Source: JADGHX01 sp035760965
GTDB taxonomy: Bacteria > Pseudomonadota > Gammaproteobacteria > Steroidobacterales > Steroidobacteraceae
Length of the DNA: 64,000 nt
Direction of reading: 5' to 3'
NCBI GenBank assembly: GCA_035760965.1
Contig: DASTRY010000089.1
Span: forward strand, 26,362-90,361
The notes under the pieces: model-generated
The model's database searches: none
Seen by the model: only the letters and a program-made list of their open reading frames with translations
What the model was told of the DNA's origin: nothing
Program-made: the position numbers and the translations under genes
Shown: positions 59,137 through 64,000 of the stretch, one piece after another
Layout of the letters: each line of letters opens with the position of its first letter
Numbering within the stretch: position 1 is the first letter of the stretch

Positions 59137-60138
59137 CTAGCGCGGCTGCACCGCGCCCTTGCAGATGCGCTCGAGCAGATCGGGGAACTCGATGCCCGCG
59201 GCCTTGGCCGCTTGCGGCAGCAGGCTCGTCGCCGTCATGCCGGGAAGCGAGTTCGCTTCGAGACACCAGAAGCGGCCTGCGTCGTCGCGGCGGAAATCGA
59301 TGCGGCTATACGAGCCGAGCTTCAGCACCGCATGGGCGCGCAACGCGTACTCCTGCATGGTCCGCGACTCCGCGCTCGGGATGTCCGCCGGGAACACCTC
59401 GCGCGCGCCGCCCTTCTGATACTTCGCTTGATAGTCGAACACTTCGCCCGGGGCGATGATCTCGCCGACCGGCAACGCGACCCCATCGAGAATCCCGACC
59501 GTGAATTCGCGGCCCGGGATGAACTTCTCGATCATCACTTCGGCATCGAAGCGCTGGGCGCGCTCGATGGCCTCGGCGAGCTGCGCCGGCTCGCGCACCA
59601 CGGTGAGCCCGACCGTCGAGCCCTGCTTGTTGGGCTTCACCACGACGGGCCAGCCGAGCTTCGCGCCGACAGCCGCGGAATCGGTGGGCGCCATCAGCCA
59701 GTCCGCGGTGGGCACGTCGACGGAGCGGAAGAGCCGCTTGCTCATGTCCTTGTCCATCGCAGCGGCGCTCGCGATGTGATTGCTGCCGGTGTACGCAAGC
59801 CCGGCAAGCTCGAGCATCGATTGGATGCGCCCGTCTTCGCCTGCACCACCGTGAAGCGCGAGGAAGACGACGTCGGCGTCGCGGATGTCGAACGCGCCGG
59901 TCGCGAGGCGTGTCGCCCGCCCGCGCATATCGGCAATGGCCGTGCTCGAGGGCGGCTCGGGCGCGACCCCTGCGGCCAGCAGCTTCTGTTCGTCGGCCGG
60001 CGGCAACCGGCCCGTGGCCGTATCGACGGCGAACACGTCGTGACCGAGACGGCGCAGCACCGGAACGATCTGAGCGGCGCTCGCGATCGAAACGTCGCGC
60101 TCCTCGCTCGTTCCCCCGAACAGGACGGCAATCTTCAT
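59137..60138 (-). CDS. ddl: D-alanine--D-alanine ligase
   Basis: A 333-residue ATP-grasp enzyme that makes D-Ala-D-Ala for peptidoglycan. 'VLFGGTSEERDVS' (first D-Ala site), 'LHGGAGEDGRIQSMLELAG', 'VVKPNKQGSTVGL' (ATP), the omega-loop 'FDYQAKYQKGG' with Tyr, and 'EANSLPGMTATSLLPQ' (metal and second D-Ala) are all present. The omega-loop Tyr favours D-Ala over D-lactate. It lies outside the mur/fts cluster, as do other second copies of ddl. Start 60138 gives the standard N-terminus; a further ATG 9 codons upstream is unlikely. Confidence 0.95.
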   Translation of the reverse strand: MKIAVLFGGTSEERDVSIASAAQIVPVLRRLGHDVFAVDTATGRLPPADEQKLLAAGVAPEPPSSTAIADMRGRATRLATGAFDIRDADVVFLALHGGAGEDGRIQSMLELAGLAYTGSNHIASAAAMDKDMSKRLFRSVDVPTADWLMAPTDSAAVGAKLGWPVVVKPNKQGSTVGLTVVREPAQLAEAIERAQRFDAEVMIEKFIPGREFTVGILDGVALPVGEIIAPGEVFDYQAKYQKGGAREVFPADIPSAESRTMQEYALRAHAVLKLGSYSRIDFRRDDAGRFWCLEANSLPGMTATSLLPQAAKAAGIEFPDLLERICKGAVQPR

Positions 60139-60216
60139 GACACGTTTCCCCACGGCAAGCAGCACAACTCTACCCGCCGCGACACCACGGCTAGAGAGCC
60201 GCAGTGCTCACTTTCG

Positions 60217-61209
60217 TCACAGATGCGCCATGACGTGATCCACCTCGGCGGCGCTGCCCAGCACGACGGGCACACGCTGGTGGATGTCGCTCGGTTGCAC
60301 GTCGAGGATGCGCTGCCCCGGCGCGGCGAGCGCCTTGCCGCCCGCCTGTTCCATGATCATCGCCATCGGATTGGCTTCGTACATGAGGCGCAGCTTGCCC
60401 TGCGGCGCCTTCTTCGTCGGCGGATACATGAAGACGCCGCCTTTCAAGAGGATGCGATGTACGTCGGCGACCATCGAGCCCACGTAGCGGCTCGAGTACG
60501 TCTCGCTCTGCGCCCAGTCGAGATAGCGCTGGTAGCCCTCCGGGAAGGTGCGGCGATTGCCCTCGTTCACGGAGTAGCTCTTCGCCGCCTGCGGGGTGCG
60601 CAGCCCGCGTTCGACGAGCATGAAGGCGCCGACCGCCGGATCGAGCACGAACATGTCCACGCCCTGACCGATCGTGAGCGTGAAGACCGTCGAGGACCCG
60701 TAGAGCACGTAGCCCGCCGCCACCTGCTGTGAGCCGGGCTGCAAGAGTGAGCTCTGCGCATCGCGCGCGCGGCGGTCGTGCCGCAGGATGCTGAAGATCG
60801 TGCCGACGCCGCCGCACACGTCGAGGTTCGACGAGCCGTCGAGCGGATCGAAGAGCACGCAGTAGCGGCGCTCGCCGCTCGAATCGTCGCGAATGATGAC
60901 GGGCTCTTCGTTCTCTTCGGACGCCACGATGGCCACCCCCTCGCGCCCGCCGAGCGTGCCGAGCAGCACCTCGTTCGCGATCACATCGAGCTTCTGTTGC
61001 TGCTCGCCCTGCACGTTCTCCGCGCCCGCCGCGCCGAGCACGTTCTCGAGGCGCGCGCGGCGCACCTTCGCCGCGATGATCTTGGCGGAGATCGAGAGGG
61101 CGGACAGGATCCACGAGAGCGTGCCGGTCGCTTCGGGAAAGCTCGCCTGCTGATTGAGGATGTGAGCTTGCAGGGAGACGATCGGGCCGATGGGGGCGGG
61201 CGTCGACAT
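60217..61209 (-). CDS. fbp: Class I fructose-1,6-bisphosphatase
   Basis: A 330-residue enzyme of gluconeogenesis that hydrolyses fructose-1,6-bisphosphate. The metal-binding 'LFDPLDGSSNLDVCGGVGTI' and substrate-binding 'YVGSMVADVHRILLKGGVFM' blocks are intact, with 'LRLMYEANPMAMIMEQAGGK' near the C-terminus. The N-terminal region has 'VANEVLL'-type metal ligands in 'KLDVIANEVLLG'. Length is normal. It starts 26 bases after the ABC-F gene on the same strand and is probably co-transcribed with it. Confidence 0.96.
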   Translation of the reverse strand: MSTPAPIGPIVSLQAHILNQQASFPEATGTLSWILSALSISAKIIAAKVRRARLENVLGAAGAENVQGEQQQKLDVIANEVLLGTLGGREGVAIVASEENEEPVIIRDDSSGERRYCVLFDPLDGSSNLDVCGGVGTIFSILRHDRRARDAQSSLLQPGSQQVAAGYVLYGSSTVFTLTIGQGVDMFVLDPAVGAFMLVERGLRTPQAAKSYSVNEGNRRTFPEGYQRYLDWAQSETYSSRYVGSMVADVHRILLKGGVFMYPPTKKAPQGKLRLMYEANPMAMIMEQAGGKALAAPGQRILDVQPSDIHQRVPVVLGSAAEVDHVMAHL

Positions 61210-61235
61210 GGGCGCAGAATCTCCGGTGAGTGTCG

Positions 61236-63173
61236 TCAAAGCTTGTGAGTCTCGGCTTCGAGCCGCTCGCTGTGCTCGAGCCACGACGCTTCCGTGCGCT
61301 CGATCTCGCGCGCGAGCTGCGCCTGTCGCTCCATGAGCTGTCGCAGACGCTCCTTCGCGCCGTCGGTGTAGAGGTCCGGCGCTTCGAGCGCGGCCTGCAG
61401 CTCGTTGCGTTCTCGCGTGAGCCGATCGAGGTCGCGCTCGCATTTCTCGATGGCTGCGCGCAGCGGGCTCAGGCGATTGCGCCGCTCGGCTTCTTCGCGC
61501 TTGCGCTGCTTGCGCGCTTCCGCGGATTCGGCGGGTGTCGCAGCGGCGGGCGCCTTGGTCGCAGGAGTCGCAGCAGGTGCGGACGCCGTGCTGTCCGTCT
61601 CGCTCAGCCACTTCGCGTAGTCTTCGAGGTCGCCATCGAACGGCGCCACCTTGCCGGCGTGGACGATGTAAAAGTCGTCGGCGACCGTGCGCAGCAGGTG
61701 GCGATCGTGTGAAACGAGCACCACCGCGCCCGTGTACTCCTGCAGGGCGACGGTCAGCGCCTGGCGCATTTCCAGATCGAGATGGTTCGTCGGCTCGTCG
61801 AGCAGCATCAGGTTCGGCCGCAAGTACGCGACGAGCGCCAGCACGAGTCGTGCCTTCTCGCCGCCGGAGAACGGTCCGACCGGCTCGAACACCCGATCGC
61901 CGCGAAAGCCGAAGCTCGCGAGATAGTCCCGCAGCTCCTGCTCGGTGGCGCGCGCCGCGCGCTGCCCGCCGAAGCGCTTGAGATTCATGAGCGCGGAGTC
62001 CTGCGGCGACAGCTGCTCGAGCTGATGCTGCGCGAAGTAGCCGATCTTCAGATCGCGCGCTTCCGTACGCGTGCCGGCGAGCGGCGGCAACTCTCCGGCG
62101 AGCATCTTCATGCAGGTCGACTTGCCCGCGCCGTTGCGCCCGAGCAGCGCGACGCGATCGCCCGGCGCGAGCGTGAGATTCACGTTCTCGAGCACCGCGC
62201 GGCCGTCGTAGCCGACGGACTGCTTCTCGATCGCGAGCAGCGGCTTCGGCAGCTTCTCGGGCTCGGCGAACGAGAACTCGAAGGGTGAGTCGACGTGCGC
62301 CGGAGCGATGCGCACCATGCGCTCGAGGGCCTTCATGCGGCTCTGCGCCTGGCGCGCCTTGCTCGCCTTCGCCCGGAAGCGCTCGATGAAGGACTCCATG
62401 TGCTTGATCTCGCGCTGCTGGCGCGCGTACATCGCGCTCTGCTCGGCCATCTCGGCGGCGCGCTGCTCCTCGAACTGCGAGTAGTTACCGCGATAGGCGC
62501 GTGCCTTGCCGTGCTCGATGTTCACGATGCGATTCGTGACGCGATCGAGGAACTCGCGATCGTGCGCGATGAGCAGGAGCGTGCCCGGATACTCCTTCAG
62601 CCAGGTCTCGAGCCAGAGGATCGCGTCGAGATCGAGGTGGTTCGTCGGCTCATCGAGCAGCAGCAGGTCCGAGCGACACATCAGCGCCTGCGCCACGTTC
62701 AGTCGCACGCGCCAGCCGCCCGAGAACGCGCGCACCGCGCGCGTCTCGTCCGCCGCGGAGAACCCGAGACCGTGCAGCAGCTTGCCCGCGCGGCTGCGCG
62801 CGTCGTACCCGCCGATCGAGGCGTACGTCGCGTAGAGCTCGCCGAGCTGGTGGCCGTCATTCCGCGCCTCGGCGTCCGCGATCCGGCGCTCGATGGCGCG
62901 CAGCTCCGCATCGCCGTCGAGCACGAACTCGATGGCGGGCTGATCGGTCGCCTCGAGCTCCTGCGACACGTGCGCGATCTCGAGGTTGGACGGCATGTCG
63001 AACGAGCCGGCGTCCGGCTGTAGCTCGCCGCGCACGAGGGCGAGCAGGCTGGACTTGCCGCTGCCGTTCTCACCGGTGATCCCCACCTTCTCGCCCCGGA
63101 ACAGCCCGAACGTGGCGCCGGAGAACAGGAGGCGGGTGCCGCGACGGATCGCGACGTCGGTGAAATTCAGCAT
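61236..63173 (-). CDS. yheS: ABC-F family ATPase (YheS-like)
   Basis: A 645-residue soluble protein with two ABC domains: Walker A GENGSGKSS (first) and GRNGAGKST (second), each with an LSGG-like signature (FSGGWRVRLN and FSGGEKARLV) and LLLDEPTNHLDLD / MLLDEPTNHLDLE Walker B motifs. The inter-domain linker has the Arg/Gln-rich 'RFRAKASKARQAQSRMKALE'. A long coiled-coil C-terminal extension (about 560-645) matches YheS/Uup-like members. ABC-F proteins act on ribosomes rather than as transporters. Divergent from the lipoprotein gene at the right edge. Confidence 0.93.
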   Translation of the reverse strand: MLNFTDVAIRRGTRLLFSGATFGLFRGEKVGITGENGSGKSSLLALVRGELQPDAGSFDMPSNLEIAHVSQELEATDQPAIEFVLDGDAELRAIERRIADAEARNDGHQLGELYATYASIGGYDARSRAGKLLHGLGFSAADETRAVRAFSGGWRVRLNVAQALMCRSDLLLLDEPTNHLDLDAILWLETWLKEYPGTLLLIAHDREFLDRVTNRIVNIEHGKARAYRGNYSQFEEQRAAEMAEQSAMYARQQREIKHMESFIERFRAKASKARQAQSRMKALERMVRIAPAHVDSPFEFSFAEPEKLPKPLLAIEKQSVGYDGRAVLENVNLTLAPGDRVALLGRNGAGKSTCMKMLAGELPPLAGTRTEARDLKIGYFAQHQLEQLSPQDSALMNLKRFGGQRAARATEQELRDYLASFGFRGDRVFEPVGPFSGGEKARLVLALVAYLRPNLMLLDEPTNHLDLEMRQALTVALQEYTGAVVLVSHDRHLLRTVADDFYIVHAGKVAPFDGDLEDYAKWLSETDSTASAPAATPATKAPAAATPAESAEARKQRKREEAERRNRLSPLRAAIEKCERDLDRLTRERNELQAALEAPDLYTDGAKERLRQLMERQAQLAREIERTEASWLEHSERLEAETHKL

Positions 63174-63263
63174 GGCGGAGCCCGGCGCGGCCGGGAGCAG
63201 GTCACGGGGGCGCAGAGGCTATCGGGCCGAGAACCTCCCAGCAAGTCCAAGCGTTTGCACCGT

Positions 63264-64000
63264 ATGGCAAACCGTTCCGCGCGTCCTCTACGGATGGCCG
63301 TCGCGCTCGCCGCGGGCCTTGCGATGACGGGCTGCGGAGATATGGCCCGGCTGCCGGTCGAGGCCGGCATGGGTCCGAACCCCGTACTGGGCGAGCCGCG
63401 CACCTCGCTCATTCCCACGGTGGAGATCGCGCGCGCGGTGGGTTGGCCCGAAGGCGCGCGGCCGATCGCGGCCCCCGGACTGAAGGTCGGCGCATTCGCG
63501 ACACACCTCGATCACCCGCGCTGGCTCTACGTGCTGCCGAACGGCGACGTGCTGGTGGCCGAGACGAACGCGCCGCCGAAGCCCGAAGACGGCAAAGGCA
63601 TCAAGGGCCGGATCATGAAGATGCTGATGAAGCGGGCGGGTGCGGGCGAGCCGAGCCCGAACCGCATCGTGCTCCTGCGCGATGCGCACGGCGACGGCGT
63701 GGCCGAGACGCGCACCGTGTTCATCAGCGGCGTGAATTCGCCGTTCGGGATGGCGCTCGTAGGCAACGATCTGTACGTCGCGGACACGGATGCGGTGCTT
63801 CGTTTTCCGTACCGCCCGGGCAGCACGGAAATCACGGCGCCCGCGGTGAAGGTGCTCGACCTGCCGGCCGGGCCGATCAATCACCACTGGACCAAGAACA
63901 TTCTGGCGAGCCCGGATGGCACGCGGCTCTACGTTACGGTGGGCTCGAACAGCAACGCCGCCGAGAACGGCATCGAGCAGGAAGAAGGGCGGGCGGCGAT
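63264..64000 (+). CDS. PQQ-dependent sugar (sorbosone) dehydrogenase-like lipoprotein, N-terminal part
   Basis: The right edge of the window truncates this gene after 245 codons. It begins with a signal peptide and lipobox MTGC (C24). Propeller-type strands follow: 'HLDHPRWLYVLPNGDVLVAE', 'NRIVLLRDAHGDGVAETRTV', 'SPFGMALVGNDLYVADTDAV' and 'LASPDGTRLYVTVGSNSNAA'. These match the soluble glucose/sorbosone dehydrogenase family of PQQ-using beta-propellers, which oxidise sugars in the periplasm. The 90-base gap to the divergent ABC-F gene holds its promoter. A second ATG at 63294 is possible but would shorten the signal. Confidence 0.85.
   Translation, partial: MANRSARPLRMAVALAAGLAMTGCGDMARLPVEAGMGPNPVLGEPRTSLIPTVEIARAVGWPEGARPIAAPGLKVGAFATHLDHPRWLYVLPNGDVLVAETNAPPKPEDGKGIKGRIMKMLMKRAGAGEPSPNRIVLLRDAHGDGVAETRTVFISGVNSPFGMALVGNDLYVADTDAVLRFPYRPGSTEITAPAVKVLDLPAGPINHHWTKNILASPDGTRLYVTVGSNSNAAENGIEQEEGRAA

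Overview
The window is GC-rich, densely packed chromosomal DNA from a Gram-negative bacterium. RND efflux, a TonB-dependent receptor, AsmA, an LpxR-type outer-membrane enzyme and lipoproteins all imply an outer membrane. The mutY-yggX pair and the Anbu cluster suggest a gamma- or betaproteobacterium, perhaps Steroidobacter- or Xanthomonadales-like. That placement is inference from gene content only. Coding capacity is on both strands in short operons, with many GTG or TTG starts and 4-8 nt gene overlaps.

Layout. 0-1.7 kb: tail of an ECF sigma factor, its putative anti-sigma protein and a DUF4097 surface protein. 2.1-5.7 kb: M16 metallopeptidase and a SnoaL-like protein with a histone-like basic tail. 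5.8-9.8 kb: four-gene Anbu (bacterial proteasome-like) cluster, preceded by a palindromic REP/MITE-like element. 10-13 kb: asmA-like gene, mutY, yggX. 13-21.6 kb: one minus-strand unit of RND efflux pump (adaptor, pump, outer-membrane factor) followed by a histidine kinase and response regulator. 21.8-23.9 kb: LpxR-like deacylase and a GST.

24.3-28.9 kb: tRNA-Phe with its promoter, a frameshifted integrase remnant directly downstream, then small poorly known genes (membrane protein, DUF3024, YdeI-like, orphan ExbD), a VOC protein and a chromate transporter. This looks like the residue of a tRNA-Phe island. 29-46.5 kb: TonB receptor, FMN-dependent hydroxyacid dehydrogenase, peroxiredoxin, cytochrome-c/PQQ dehydrogenase, tandem YjbR protein, RidA, extradiol-type dioxygenase, CoA-transferase, unknown secreted proteins, DUF938 methyltransferase, a DedA-rhodanese fusion, DUF1684, HupE/UreJ and its partner. 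46.7-48.8 kb: cardiolipin synthase and a small lipoprotein.

48.8-54.9 kb is the most unusual block. An ECF-like sigma factor with a hydrophobic C-terminal tail and its anti-sigma-like partner diverge from a three-gene operon encoding an exported TPR-CHAT peptidase, an unrecognised 190-residue protein and a small caspase-like (C14) peptidase. An EAL-HDOD protein and a Ser/Thr kinase with a TPR sensor follow. The window ends with housekeeping genes (ddl, fbp, an ABC-F ATPase) and the start of a lipoprotein of the PQQ sugar dehydrogenase type. Several intergenic gaps carry short imperfect tandem repeats. No CRISPR array, rRNA or intact transposase was seen.
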